From Achromobacter insuavis (GTDB lineage Bacteria; Pseudomonadota; Gammaproteobacteria; Burkholderiales; Burkholderiaceae_B), in assembly GCF_902859645.1 (NCBI RefSeq), contig NZ_CADIJR010000025.1:1-64000 (forward strand): a stretch of DNA of 64,000 nucleotides, in the 5' to 3' direction. The notes under the pieces were generated by a model. The model searched no databases, was not told where the DNA came from, and worked only from the letters and a program-made list of their open reading frames with translations. A program made the translations under genes and the position numbers. Below are positions 46,196 through 55,741 of this stretch, one piece after another (positions within the stretch are counted from its first letter, which is position 1; each line of letters starts with the position of its first letter).

Positions 46196-46951
46196 TCAGA
46201 TTCCCTGGCCGCCCGACACCTCGATCCGCTGCGCATTGACCCACCGGTTATCGTCCGACAGCAGACTGGCGATCATCGGCCCCACATCGTCCGCCACGCC
46301 AACCCGGCCCAGCGCAGTCATCTCTGCGAAATGGCGGTTGAACGCAGGCGTGTCGCGCACGGCGCCGCCAAAGAAGTCGGTTTCGATGGCGCCCGGCGCC
46401 ACCACATTCACCGCAATCTTGCGGCTACCCAGTTCCTTGGCCAGGTAGACCGTCAACACTTCGACGGCCCCCTTGACCGCCGCATAGGCCGCCCAGCCCT
46501 CGGCCGACACGCGGGTCAGTCCGCTGGACAGGTTCACGATACGGCCGCCGTCGGCTAGCAGCGGCAGCAACGCCTGCGTCAGGAAGAACACGCCCTTGAA
46601 GTGCACGTCGACCAGCTTGTCGAACGCGTCCTCGCGCATGTCGGCGATGGGCGCCACGTCGCCGTGCCCGGCGTTATTGACCAGGTGGTCGAACTGCTCG
46701 CGCTGCCAGGTCTGCTGCAGCGCCGCACGCAGGCGCGCCGCGAAGTCCACGAAGGTGGCCGTCGCGCCCGCATCCAGCTGCAAGGCCACCGCTCGGCGGC
46801 CCAGCGCCACAATCTCGGCGACCACCGCGCGCGCCTCGGCCTCGCGCTGCTGGTAGGTGATGATGACGTCGCCGCCTTTGCGGGCGATGTTCAAGGCCGT
46901 GTTGCGGCCCAGGCCGCGGCTGGCGCCGGTAACGAGGGAAATCGTGGTCAT
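46196..46951 (-). CDS. Short-chain dehydrogenase/reductase
   Basis: 251 residues. Cofactor motif TGASRGLGRN at 8-17, NNAGHGD, catalytic Ser in VNLSSGLTRV and YAAVKGA (Tyr-x-x-x-Lys), C-terminal RIEVSGGQGI. ATG 46951 has AAGGAG six bases upstream; longer frames are not family-like. Substrate unknown. Divergent from an AraC-family gene, a common pairing for regulated oxidoreductases. Confidence 0.9.
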   Translation of the reverse strand: MTTISLVTGASRGLGRNTALNIARKGGDVIITYQQREAEARAVVAEIVALGRRAVALQLDAGATATFVDFAARLRAALQQTWQREQFDHLVNNAGHGDVAPIADMREDAFDKLVDVHFKGVFFLTQALLPLLADGGRIVNLSSGLTRVSAEGWAAYAAVKGAVEVLTVYLAKELGSRKIAVNVVAPGAIETDFFGGAVRDTPAFNRHFAEMTALGRVGVADDVGPMIASLLSDDNRWVNAQRIEVSGGQGI

Positions 46952-47129
46952 GCGGGGCTCCTTGGAAGCGAATGACAGGGTGAGGGCATTCTGCCGCCGG
47001 GGCCGTTGCAAGCCTTTGCCCGAATCGCGGCGTTGTTTGCCTATTTCCCCAATGCCGCTGCCACTGCGCCGACGGCGCACCCGATTGCCGCTACGATGGC
47101 CGGGTGCCACGGATTTCCGCCCGAATCGC

Positions 47130-48011
47130 ATGAACGACGCCTTGCTCGATAGCGTGCGCCGCTACGTCCACGCCCATGCCGGCCCCTTGGGCGTGGCGCT
47201 GACGCCCGTGCCCGGCCTGACCACCATCCGGGCCACATCCCCCAGCGGCCTGGACTACGCCATGTCGCGCCCGTTGGCGTGCCTGGTGCTGCAAGGAAGC
47301 AAACACGTCATGACGGGGACGGATGCCGTCGCCTTTTCCGCGGGCGACTCCCTGCTGATCACCGCCGACGTTCCCACCATCAGCCAGATCACCCACGCCA
47401 GCCCCGACCAGCCCTACCTGTCCCTCGTGCTGGACCTGGACCTGCCGCTGCTCGCCGAACTGGCATTGGCCATGGCGCCCGTGCCCGCCGCCCCGGGGCT
47501 GCGCGTGCGGGTGGAGCCCACCGACACCGAAGTGGCCGACGCCGCGCTGCGCCTCATGCGCCTGCTCGAACGGCCGGCCGCCTTGCCGGTACTGCACCGC
47601 CAGCTTGTGCGCGAAATGCACTACTGGCTGCTGGCCGGCCGCCACGGCCCCGCCTTGCGCCATCTGGCCCGCCCGCAGGCCCATGCCCAGCGTGTCGCCC
47701 GCGCCGTCACCTTGCTGCGCACCGCCTTCGCCCAACCCTTGCCGATCGAACGCCTCGCCGAGGCCGCCGGCATGAGCCCGTCCTCGTTCTATCAGCACTT
47801 TCGCGCGGCCACCTCGCTGTCGCCCCTGCAATTCCAGAAACAACTGCGCTTGATCGAAGCCCGCCGCCTGATGACCGCCGAAGGCCTGTCGGCCAGCAGC
47901 GCCGCCTTTGCCGTGGGCTATGAAAGCGTGCAGCAGTTCACCCGCGAATACCGCCGCATGTTTGGCCTGCCCCCCGGCCGCGACGCCGAAGCCGCCAAGC
48001 TGTCCGCCTGA
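47130..48011 (+). CDS. AraC-family transcriptional regulator
   Basis: 293 residues. The N-terminal AraC_N-type ligand domain has PLACLVLQGSKHVMTGTD and FSAGDSLLITADVP. The two C-terminal helix-turn-helix units are PIERLAEAAGMSPSSFYQHF and ASSAAFAVGYESVQQFTREY. Start ATG 47130; upstream in-frame sequence is the antisense of the SDR leader. Probably controls the divergent SDR gene. Confidence 0.9.
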   Translation: MNDALLDSVRRYVHAHAGPLGVALTPVPGLTTIRATSPSGLDYAMSRPLACLVLQGSKHVMTGTDAVAFSAGDSLLITADVPTISQITHASPDQPYLSLVLDLDLPLLAELALAMAPVPAAPGLRVRVEPTDTEVADAALRLMRLLERPAALPVLHRQLVREMHYWLLAGRHGPALRHLARPQAHAQRVARAVTLLRTAFAQPLPIERLAEAAGMSPSSFYQHFRAATSLSPLQFQKQLRLIEARRLMTAEGLSASSAAFAVGYESVQQFTREYRRMFGLPPGRDAEAAKLSA

Positions 48012-48063
48012 AGCCGGCCCGCCCCAAGCCCTGAACAGCAAAAGCCAAAAAAAGCTTGACGAT

Positions 48064-48079
48064 AAATAGTGCGCTATTT
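48064..48079. promoter_or_regulatory. OhrR operator upstream of ohrR
   Basis: AAATAG-TGCG-CTATTT, 6-bp arms, ending 11 bp before the ohrR ATG. The same arms recur upstream of ohr, supporting autoregulation. Confidence 0.75.
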
Positions 48080-48090
48080 AATATTGCGCA

Positions 48091-48552
48091 ATGAAATCCA
48101 GATCCCAGCCGAAAGGCGCCTTCAACCCGCTGCTGCTAGACAGCCAATTGTGTTTCGCCCTGTACTCGACCTCGCTGGCGATGAACAAGGTGTACCGCAA
48201 GCTGCTGCGTGGCCTGGATCTGACCTACCCGCAATACCTGGTCATGCTGGTGCTGTGGGAACGCGACGAAATCACGGTCACCGACATCGGCGAACGCCTG
48301 TTCCTGGACTCGGCCACCCTGACGCCCCTGCTCAAGCGGCTGGAGGCGGCGGGCCTGGTCACCCGGACCCGCGCGCAGGATGACGAACGCCAGGTCATCG
48401 TCACCCTGACCCGGCAAGGCCGCGACCTGCGCAACCAGGCCGAAGCCGTGCCTCACGCCATCGCCGCCGCGGCCCAGTGCTCGCTGGAAGAGGCGCAGGG
48501 CACCATGAAGTCGTTGCACGAATTGCGGGAAAAGTTGGTCAACAGTCTTTGA
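48091..48552 (+). CDS. ohrR: MarR-family organic-hydroperoxide sensor OhrR
   Basis: 153 residues. [20 protein letters not shown] carries the conserved N-terminal peroxidatic cysteine (Cys21) of OhrR. The winged helix includes [20 protein letters not shown] and [11 protein letters not shown] second cysteine lies in AQCSLEEA, suggesting a two-Cys type. Oxidation by organic peroxides should release it from the palindromes before ohrR and ohr. Confidence 0.92.
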   Translation: MKSRSQPKGAFNPLLLDSQLCFALYSTSLAMNKVYRKLLRGLDLTYPQYLVMLVLWERDEITVTDIGERLFLDSATLTPLLKRLEAAGLVTRTRAQDDERQVIVTLTRQGRDLRNQAEAVPHAIAAAAQCSLEEAQGTMKSLHELREKLVNSL

Positions 48553-48603
48553 TTCGCAGTCTTTGAGGCGGATGATGGCAACTGCTGTCATCCCCGGTTA
48601 AAG

Positions 48604-48632
48604 ATAGTGCGCTATGAAATAGCACGCTATTT
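48604..48632. promoter_or_regulatory. Two adjacent OhrR operators upstream of ohr
   Basis: ATAG-TGCG-CTAT (48604-48615) and AAATAG-CACG-CTATTT (48617-48632), one base apart, about 72 bp before the ohr ATG. Both share the half-sites of the ohrR-proximal palindrome. Confidence 0.75.
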
Positions 48633-48704
48633 GATTAGTAAGGGCCGTAGCGGGAAGGGTCCCGCCAGCCTGGCAGTCCCACCTTCATCCAAAAGGAACG
48701 CACC

Positions 48705-49133
48705 ATGTCCATCGAAAAAGTCCTGTACCGCGCCCACGCCCACGTCACCGGCGGCCGTGAAGGCACCGGCGTCTCCGACGACGGCAACCTGAACGTCAAG
48801 CTGACCACCCCGAAGGAACTGGGCGGCGCCGGCGCGGCTGGCACCAACCCCGAGCAACTGTTCGCCGTCGGCTACTCCGCCTGCTTCATGGGCGCCATGA
48901 AGTTCGTCGCCGGCCGCGACAAGATCGCCATGCCCGCCAACGCCACCATCGACGGCTCGGTCGGCATCGGCCCCATCCCCACCGGTTTCGGCATCGAAGC
49001 CGAACTGAAGATCTCGCTGCCCGGCATGGACCGCGCCGAAGCCGAAAAGCTCGTCGCCGCCGCCCACATCGTCTGCCCCTACTCGAACGCCACCCGCGGC
49101 AACATCGACGTCACCCTGACCATCACCGTCTAA
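48705..49133 (+). CDS. ohr: Organic hydroperoxide resistance thiol peroxidase Ohr
   Basis: 142 residues; reduces organic and fatty-acid hydroperoxides with lipoamide-linked thiols. Peroxidatic Cys is in [14 protein letters not shown] and the resolving Cys in [16 protein letters not shown] good ribosome site AAAAGGAACG precedes the ATG. Directly regulated by ohrR upstream. Confidence 0.95.
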   Translation: MSIEKVLYRAHAHVTGGREGTGVSDDGNLNVKLTTPKELGGAGAAGTNPEQLFAVGYSACFMGAMKFVAGRDKIAMPANATIDGSVGIGPIPTGFGIEAELKISLPGMDRAEAEKLVAAAHIVCPYSNATRGNIDVTLTITV

Positions 49134-49163
49134 GCAAAGCGCGCGTTCCGCGCGCAAAAAAAC

Positions 49164-49202
49164 AAAGGCAGGATTGCGCCACCGCGCAATCCTGCCTTTT
49201 TT
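49164..49202 (+). terminator. Rho-independent terminator after ohr
   Basis: Perfect 13-bp stem GGCAGGATTGCGC / GCGCAATCCTGCC (49167-49179 with 49184-49196), CACC loop, then six T. Strong intrinsic terminator 33 bp after the ohr stop. Confidence 0.95.
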
Positions 49203-49633
49203 CGTTCAGCCGCTCGCCCACTCACTCCAAGAGCCGGCGCCCCACCATGCCGCCCGCCACCCGTCACCCGCGCGCAGCGTCATCCGCCAACGCAAAATCA
49301 GCGCGTAAGCCCAAACAGGCCGCCCGCGCGGCCGCCTTTGGGCGGGCCCCGCAAGACCTTCGGCGAGAGCACCCGCGGCAAAACAATGCCAAGCACACGG
49401 CTCACCCCAGCAACGCAGGAATCAGAACAATCGCGAGCACGGCGGGGCGGCGGGCGGTGGCGGGCGGGGCGTGTAGATGCGCCCGAGGGAATCCGTAGGG
49501 AGCCGAAGGCGTACGAGGATGACAACGGGGCAGTCCGGAGCGAACGCTCCGGACCGCAATCGTAGCCCCGCCCGCCACCGCCCGCCGCCCCGCCGTGCGT
49601 CTCAAGAACTCACCCCCCCGCCAGCAAAAAAAC
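49203..49633. other. Gene-poor region downstream of ohr
   Basis: 431 bp with no convincing gene on either strand; the open frames are Arg/Pro-rich. Its main content is the inverted-repeat element at 49437-49598. The rest (49203-49436) is GC-rich sequence in which I see no signal. Confidence 0.7.
49437..49598. repeat. 162-bp element with perfect 34-bp terminal inverted repeats
   Basis: The left arm 49437-49470 begins GCACGGCGGGGCGGCGGG. The right arm 49565-49598 is its exact reverse complement, 34 of 34 bases. The 94-bp interior carries a second perfect hairpin, GTCCGGAGCG / CGCTCCGGAC (49533-49542 with 49545-49554, AA loop). No transposase is present, and I did not see a target duplication. 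It may be a non-autonomous mobile repeat or a structured RNA. Confidence 0.85.
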
Positions 49634-50356
<723 letters not shown>

Positions 50357-50372
50357 GTTGTCGTCCTTGGCG

Positions 50373-52298
50373 TCAGGCGGGCGCGCCGCCCAGATACGCC
50401 TCGATAACCTTGGCGTTGCTCTGCACTTCGTTGGGCAGCCCCTCGGCGATCTTCTGGCCGAAGTCCAGCACCGACACGGTGTCGCACACTCCCATCACCA
50501 CATCCATGTGGTGCTCGATCAGGATCAGCGTGATGCCGTGGTCGCGCACCTTGCGGATGATGGCCAGCAGCTCGACGATGTCGGGCGCCGTCAGGCCGGC
50601 CGCCGGTTCGTCCAGCAACAGCAGCTGCGGATCCAGCGCCAGCGCGCGGGCGATCTCCAGCAGGCGCTGCTTGCCGTAGGGCAGGTTGCGCGCCTCCTCG
50701 TTCGCCATGCCTTCCAGGCCGACGAACTCCAGCAGCGCCAGCGCGCGGGCGCGGGCGCCTTGTTCCTCGCCCTTCCACTTCGGCGTGCGCAGCGCGATGC
50801 CCGCCAGGCCGGTGGTGAAGGTGTGGTGCAGGCCCACCAGCACGTTCTCCAGCGCCGTCATCTCGCCGAACAGTTGCACGTTCTGGAACGTGCGGGCGAT
50901 GCCCGAGGCGGCGATGTCGGCCGGCGCCAGGCCCACCAGCGACTTGCCCGAGAATTCCACCGAGCCGGCCGTCGGTACGTAGATGCCGGTCAGCACGTTC
51001 ATCATGGTGCTCTTGCCCGAGCCGTTCGGCCCGATCAGCCCGTGGATGGTGCCGCGCTTGACGGTCAGGTCGACCTGGTTCAGCGCCTTCAGGCCGCCGA
51101 ACTGCATCAGCACCTGTTTGGCCGTCAGCAGGGTTTCGCCCTGGCCTTGGGCGCTTTCAGGCACGACCGCCTCCTGCTCCTTGACCAGGTCCTTCTTGAC
51201 CGACAGCGCCGCGCGGCGGGTCGAGAAGAACAGGTTGCGCACGAAGCCGACGATGCCGTCGGGCAGGTAGTACACGACGAACAGGATCATGGCGCCGAAG
51301 ATCGTCAGGCGCCAGTCGGTCACCGCGTCCAGCCAGTACGAGAAGATCGCCAGCAGGATGGTGCCGACCACCGGCACCGCCACCCGGCGGGCCTCGGTGC
51401 GGCCCTTGGAGATGGCGATGGCGCTGCCCACCGTCACCAGGATCGCCACGCCCAGCGCGATCAGGCGGAAGGTGCCGATATCGTCCAGCATCTTGGGCAG
51501 CAGCACGATGATCGACGCGCCCAGCAGCGCGCCGGTGCGGCTCTTGCGTCCGCCCATGATGATGGCCAGCAGGAACAGGATGGTCAGTTCGAAGTTGTAG
51601 GTGTTGGGCGAGATGTACTGCTCGGAATACGAGTACAGCGCGCCCGCCAGGCCGGCGAAGCCGGCGCTGATGACGAAGGCGAATACCTTGTGCCGGTAGA
51701 CCGACACGCCCATGCAGTCCGACGCGATCGGGCTGTCGCGCAGGGCCTCGAACGAGCGGCCCAGGTGCGACTTGAGGATACGGTGCACCACGATCAGCGA
51801 CAGCACCAGCAACGCCGCCACCAGCCAGAAGTACTCGCTCTTGGTCAGGATGTGCCCGCCGATCGACGGCTTGGGAATCTTGATGCCGAGCGGGCCTTCG
51901 GTCATGAAGGTCATCTCGTTGATCAGGATCTGGATGATGGTGCCGAACGCCAGCGTCACCATCGCCAGGTACGGCCCGGTGACCCGCAGCGCCGGCAACG
52001 CCAGCACCGCGCCGAATGCCGCCGCGATCAGGATGGCCGCCGGCAGCGTTACCCAGATCGGCATCTGCAGATGGAAGAACAGCACGCCGGCCACGTAGGA
52101 GCCGATGCCGAACAGGCCGGCGTGGCCCAGCGACACCTGGCCGGTATAGCCCACCACGATATCGAGCCCGAACAGCAGGATCGAATAGATCATGATGGTT
52201 TCGATCAGGTGCAGGTAATACGTGTTGGTCACGCCCAGCGGCACGGCGGCCAGGCAGGCCACGGCCACGATGGATAGCAGAAGGTGCAGGGGTTTCAT
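50373..52298 (-). CDS. Fused Liv permease-ATPase (LivM-LivG)
   Basis: 641 residues in one frame. Residues about 1-350 are a LivM-type permease (YSILLFGLDIVVGYTGQVSL, GHAGLFGIGSYVAG, coupling segment EALRDSPIASDCMGVSV). After a charged linker (SVKKDLVKEQEAVVPESAQ) comes a LivG-type ATPase with Walker A GPNGSGKST near residue 420, ARTFQNVQLF, LPYGKQRLLEIARAL, LLLLDEP and IEHHMDVVMGVCD. In most Liv systems these are separate genes; fused forms are known in Alcaligenaceae/Burkholderiales (recollection). No frame break is seen at the junction. Confidence 0.92.
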   Translation of the reverse strand: MKPLHLLLSIVAVACLAAVPLGVTNTYYLHLIETIMIYSILLFGLDIVVGYTGQVSLGHAGLFGIGSYVAGVLFFHLQMPIWVTLPAAILIAAAFGAVLALPALRVTGPYLAMVTLAFGTIIQILINEMTFMTEGPLGIKIPKPSIGGHILTKSEYFWLVAALLVLSLIVVHRILKSHLGRSFEALRDSPIASDCMGVSVYRHKVFAFVISAGFAGLAGALYSYSEQYISPNTYNFELTILFLLAIIMGGRKSRTGALLGASIIVLLPKMLDDIGTFRLIALGVAILVTVGSAIAISKGRTEARRVAVPVVGTILLAIFSYWLDAVTDWRLTIFGAMILFVVYYLPDGIVGFVRNLFFSTRRAALSVKKDLVKEQEAVVPESAQGQGETLLTAKQVLMQFGGLKALNQVDLTVKRGTIHGLIGPNGSGKSTMMNVLTGIYVPTAGSVEFSGKSLVGLAPADIAASGIARTFQNVQLFGEMTALENVLVGLHHTFTTGLAGIALRTPKWKGEEQGARARALALLEFVGLEGMANEEARNLPYGKQRLLEIARALALDPQLLLLDEPAAGLTAPDIVELLAIIRKVRDHGITLILIEHHMDVVMGVCDTVSVLDFGQKIAEGLPNEVQSNAKVIEAYLGGAPA

Positions 52299-52301
52299 CG
52301 C

Positions 52302-53174
52302 TTACACCTTCTTGATCGCGGTCTTGCCGAACAGGCCGGCGGGCTTGAAGGTCAGTACGAGCAGCAGCAGGACCAGTCCCGGCACGTCTTTGTACCCCGT
52401 CGAAAGATAGAAGCCGGTCGTGGTTTCGGCGATCCCCAGGATCAGCCCGCCCACCACCACGCCCATGCCGCTGGACAGGCCGCCGATGATGGCGACCGCG
52501 AAGGCCTTCAGGCCCAGCACCGCGCCCATGGTGGCGCCGGTCAGCGTCAGCGGCGCCACCAGCACGCCCGCGAAGGCGGCGGTCAGCGACGACAGGGCAT
52601 ACGAAAACGTGATCACCATGCCGGTGTTGATGCCCATCAGGCCGGCGGCGTCGCGGTCATTGGACGTGGCGACGAAGGCCTTGCCGTAGATGGACTTGCG
52701 GTTGAACACTTCCACCAGCAGCATCATGGCCAGCGCGCCGAACACCACCAGCAGTTCCATCGGCAGCACGTTGGCGCCCAGCACCTCGATCGGCGCCTCG
52801 GGCAGCGGCGAGGGAAAGCGCAGGTCGTCGCGGCCCCAGATGTTCTCGGCCACGTTCTTGAAGATGATGCCCAGCGCGATGGTGGCCATGATCCAGCCGA
52901 ATTCCGACCGGGTCTTGATGGCCGGCCGCACGCCGACCCGCTCGACCAGCACGCCTTGCGCGAAGCCGAAGATGCAGACGATGGGGATCATGACCCAGTA
53001 GTTCACGCCCAGTCCGACCAGCGTGAGCCCGACCAGCGCGCCCAGCATCAGGGCTTCGCCCTGGCCGAAGTTCAGGGTGCCGGATGTGGCGAAGGTGAGC
53101 TGGTACCCGAACGCGATGACGGCATAGATCATGCCTAGCGCGATACCGCTATAGATAAGCTGTAGAAGAATCAT
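52302..53174 (-). CDS. livH: Branched-chain amino acid-type ABC permease LivH
   Basis: 290 residues with about eight membrane helices. IYAVIAFGYQLTFATSGTLN and FGQGEALMLGALVG at the N terminus, coupling segment GKAFVATSNDRDAAGLMGIN. Its stop is three bases before the fused permease-ATPase start. Confidence 0.92.
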   Translation of the reverse strand: MILLQLIYSGIALGMIYAVIAFGYQLTFATSGTLNFGQGEALMLGALVGLTLVGLGVNYWVMIPIVCIFGFAQGVLVERVGVRPAIKTRSEFGWIMATIALGIIFKNVAENIWGRDDLRFPSPLPEAPIEVLGANVLPMELLVVFGALAMMLLVEVFNRKSIYGKAFVATSNDRDAAGLMGINTGMVITFSYALSSLTAAFAGVLVAPLTLTGATMGAVLGLKAFAVAIIGGLSSGMGVVVGGLILGIAETTTGFYLSTGYKDVPGLVLLLLVLTFKPAGLFGKTAIKKV

Positions 53175-53245
53175 GGTATGTGTCGTGAGGCGCTGTGTTC
53201 CGTCCCAACCCCCTTGGGCAGAACGCTGTTGTCAGGCGACTGCAT

Positions 53246-53275
53246 GCCGGCGTCCCCGCGCGCGGGAACGCCGGC
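53246..53275 (-). promoter_or_regulatory. Stable hairpin between substrate-binding and permease genes
   Basis: GCCGGCGT / ACGCCGGC outer arms with an inner CCCGCG / CGCGGG match, one mismatch, in the 143-bp gap after livK. Such hairpins often stabilise the upstream binding-protein mRNA or attenuate downstream expression. No T tract. Confidence 0.55.
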
Positions 53276-53317
53276 GGCGGCGGCCGGGCAGCCGCCGCCG
53301 CATTGCTGCGGACGAAC

Positions 53318-54481
53318 TTAGTTGGCCTTGACCACGCGGCCGCCCTTGACCTCGCCGATGACCACTTCCTTCGCGCTGATGGCGTCGTGGTTGTCGTGGG
53401 TGAAGGGCTTGTTGTAGGTCATCACCACGCCTTCGACGGGCGTCTGCAGGTTCTCGAGCGCTTCACGGATCTTCGGGCCGTCCGTGGAGTTGGCCTGCTT
53501 GATGGCCGCGGCCAGCAGGAAGATCGAGTCATAGCCCTGGGCCGCCGACACCGGCGAGTCGATGCGGTTGTTCTTGGGCTTGAACTTGGCCAGGTAGGCG
53601 TCGATGAAGGCCTTGCGCTTGGGCGTGTCCGGGTCCTGGATGAAGGTCTGCGGCATGCGCGCGCCTTCGCCGTTGGCGCCGGAGTTGTCGATGTAGTTGG
53701 CCATCGACAGCGTCCAGCTGCCGATGATCGGCACCTTCCAGCCCAGCTTGGCCATGCCGTTGGCGATCTGCGCCAGTTCGGGACCGATGCCGTAGGTCAG
53801 AACGGCTTCGGCGCCCGCGGCCTTGGCCTTGAGCAGCTGGGCCGTCATGTCGACGTCCTTGATGTTGAATTTCTCGACGGCCACCGGCTTGATGCCCTTG
53901 GCGTCCAGGGCCTTTTCCAGGTCCTCGCGGCCGAGCTGGCCGTAGTTGGTGGAGTCGGCCAGGATCGCGACCTTCTTGAAGCCGCGGCGGGTCACGGCCT
54001 CTTCGACGATCATCGGCGCCTGGATGCTGTCGTGCGCCGCGTTGCGGAACACGTAGTTGTCCGGGTATTCCGGCGCCTTGAACTGGTGCGTGATGACGCT
54101 GCCGGTGGCGACGTTGTTGAACACCGGGATCTTGGCGTCCTGGTAGAAGCGCTGCGAGGCCAGCGCCACGCCGGTGTTGATGTAGCCGACCGTGGCCGTG
54201 ACCTGTTCCTTGTTGATCAGCTCCTGGGCGATCTGCACGCCGCGCTCGTTCTTGGCTTCGTCGTCACGCTCCACCGCGACCAGTTGCCGGCCGAGCACGC
54301 CGCCGCCCTTGTTGATTTCCTCGATGGCCAGGCGCACGCCGTCGCGCATGCTGACGCCCATGGAGGACGAGCCCCCGGTGTAGGGACCGGCCACGCCGAT
54401 CTTGATGGGGTCGGCGGCGTAGCCCGCGGCCGATACGGCAAAAGCAAGGGTTCCTGCAAGCAGCTTCAAACGAAAATCCAT
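53318..54481 (-). CDS. livK: Branched-chain amino acid-type periplasmic binding protein LivK
   Basis: 387 residues. Signal peptide LLAGTLAFAVSAAGYAA, then IKIGVAGPYTGGSSSMGVSM, the type I periplasmic-binding fold with LAIEEINKGGGVLGRQL and NYGQLGREDLEKAL. First gene of the second importer. The ligand could be a branched-chain amino acid, an amide or another small molecule. Confidence 0.92.
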   Translation of the reverse strand: MDFRLKLLAGTLAFAVSAAGYAADPIKIGVAGPYTGGSSSMGVSMRDGVRLAIEEINKGGGVLGRQLVAVERDDEAKNERGVQIAQELINKEQVTATVGYINTGVALASQRFYQDAKIPVFNNVATGSVITHQFKAPEYPDNYVFRNAAHDSIQAPMIVEEAVTRRGFKKVAILADSTNYGQLGREDLEKALDAKGIKPVAVEKFNIKDVDMTAQLLKAKAAGAEAVLTYGIGPELAQIANGMAKLGWKVPIIGSWTLSMANYIDNSGANGEGARMPQTFIQDPDTPKRKAFIDAYLAKFKPKNNRIDSPVSAAQGYDSIFLLAAAIKQANSTDGPKIREALENLQTPVEGVVMTYNKPFTHDNHDAISAKEVVIGEVKGGRVVKAN

Positions 54482-54600
54482 GGATGTCTCCGTTGTAATT
54501 AGTAGAACTGCGTGGAAAACCGTGTGCCGGCGCCAGGCGGCGAGGAAAGAGGTTGGTGGCGCGCTCCTGTGTTGCGTGTTGTGACTGTCTGCTTAATCGC

Positions 54601-54637
54601 TTACGCGAATCTGACCGCGCGGGGTTTTTCCGCGTAA
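54601..54637. promoter_or_regulatory. Inverted repeat upstream of livK
   Basis: TTACGCG (54601-54607) and CGCGTAA (54631-54637), 23-bp spacer, in the 266-bp region between the LysR gene and livK. Possible regulator site; weak evidence. Confidence 0.35.
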
Positions 54638-54747
54638 ATACCTAGTACGGGCGCACGAGTTGCGTGCCGGGCGCGGCCATGTTCGGCGCATCCTAGCCAG
54701 CGATGCGCCATGGTGCGCGGAATTTCCTTCCGCCCGGGGCTGGAAAT

Positions 54748-55689
54748 TTATTCCGGCTTGGCCGGCAGGCCGCGTGGCCATTGGGATGCGCGTTCGCAGA
54801 CCTCGGCCAGCCATAGGGAAAACGCTTGGGCCGCGCCGCCGGGCGGGCGCGAGATTTCGGTGCACAGGTGGTACTGCGATTCACCCGGGGTCTCGATGTC
54901 GAGCACGCGCAGCAATTTGCCCTCGTCGAGCCATTCGGCGGCGAGCGTGCGGCGGGTCAGGGCGATGCCCTGGCCGGCGCGGGCCGCCGCCAGCATCATG
55001 CCCAGGTCGACCAGCCAGACGCCGCGGGCGGGCTCGGGCCAGTCCAGTCCCGCCGCGCCCAGCCACGGGCGCCAGGGCTCCATCGGGCAGCGCAGCAGCG
55101 CGGCGCGCGCCAGGTCCTGGGGGCGTTCGAACGGGCCATGGGCGTCGCGATAGGCCGGCGAGCACACGGCGAACACGGGGTCGCTGGTCAGGGGGCGGGC
55201 ATGCAGGCCGGGGTACTTGCCGCTGCCGAAACGGATCCAGACATCGGCGTTGGGCGGCATGATGTCCAGGTAGGGAATGGACAGCATGATCTCCAGCTCG
55301 ACGTCCGGATGGGCGGCGGTGAAGCCGGGCAGGGCGGGGATCAGCACCTGGCGGGCGAAGGTGGGCGTGGACACGACCCGCAGGGGTTCCAGCTTGGGTT
55401 CGCCGCGCTTGTGCAGCGAGGCGTCCGACAGCAGGTCGAGCGCCGTGCGCACCTGTTCCAGGTATTCGCGCCCGGCGGCGCTCAGGGTGGCGCCGCGGCT
55501 GCTGCGGATGAACAGGGTGACATCCAGTTGCGCCTCCAGCGCGGCGATGCGCTTGCCGATGGCGCTGGCGGTAACGAACAGTTCTTCGCTGGCGCGCTCG
55601 AACGAGCCGAGCCGGGCGGCCGCCTCGAAGGCCTGGATGGCGGCCAGCGGCGGCAGGCGCACGTCTTTGGAGGGAGAGGGTCCGCGCAT
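54748..55689 (-). CDS. LysR-family transcriptional regulator (GcvA-like)
   Basis: 313 residues. N-terminal helix-turn-helix LPPLAAIQAFEAAARLGSFE followed by RASEELFVTASAIGKRIAAL, of the GcvA/AmpR style. The C-terminal effector domain includes VWIRFGSGKYPGL and RPLTSDPVFAVCSPAY. It is in the same direction as the livK operon, 266 bp upstream; whether it controls that operon is unknown. Confidence 0.9.
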   Translation of the reverse strand: MRGPSPSKDVRLPPLAAIQAFEAAARLGSFERASEELFVTASAIGKRIAALEAQLDVTLFIRSSRGATLSAAGREYLEQVRTALDLLSDASLHKRGEPKLEPLRVVSTPTFARQVLIPALPGFTAAHPDVELEIMLSIPYLDIMPPNADVWIRFGSGKYPGLHARPLTSDPVFAVCSPAYRDAHGPFERPQDLARAALLRCPMEPWRPWLGAAGLDWPEPARGVWLVDLGMMLAAARAGQGIALTRRTLAAEWLDEGKLLRVLDIETPGESQYHLCTEISRPPGGAAQAFSLWLAEVCERASQWPRGLPAKPE

Positions 55690-55741
55690 GATCGTCTGGC
55701 GGGCCGGCCATGCGCCCGACGAAAGAGTGGCAACCCGGCGA

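Noticed and set aside
49247-49565. Short Arg/Pro/Ala-rich frames around the inverted-repeat element
   Set aside because: They read through the palindromic arms and have no protein-like composition.
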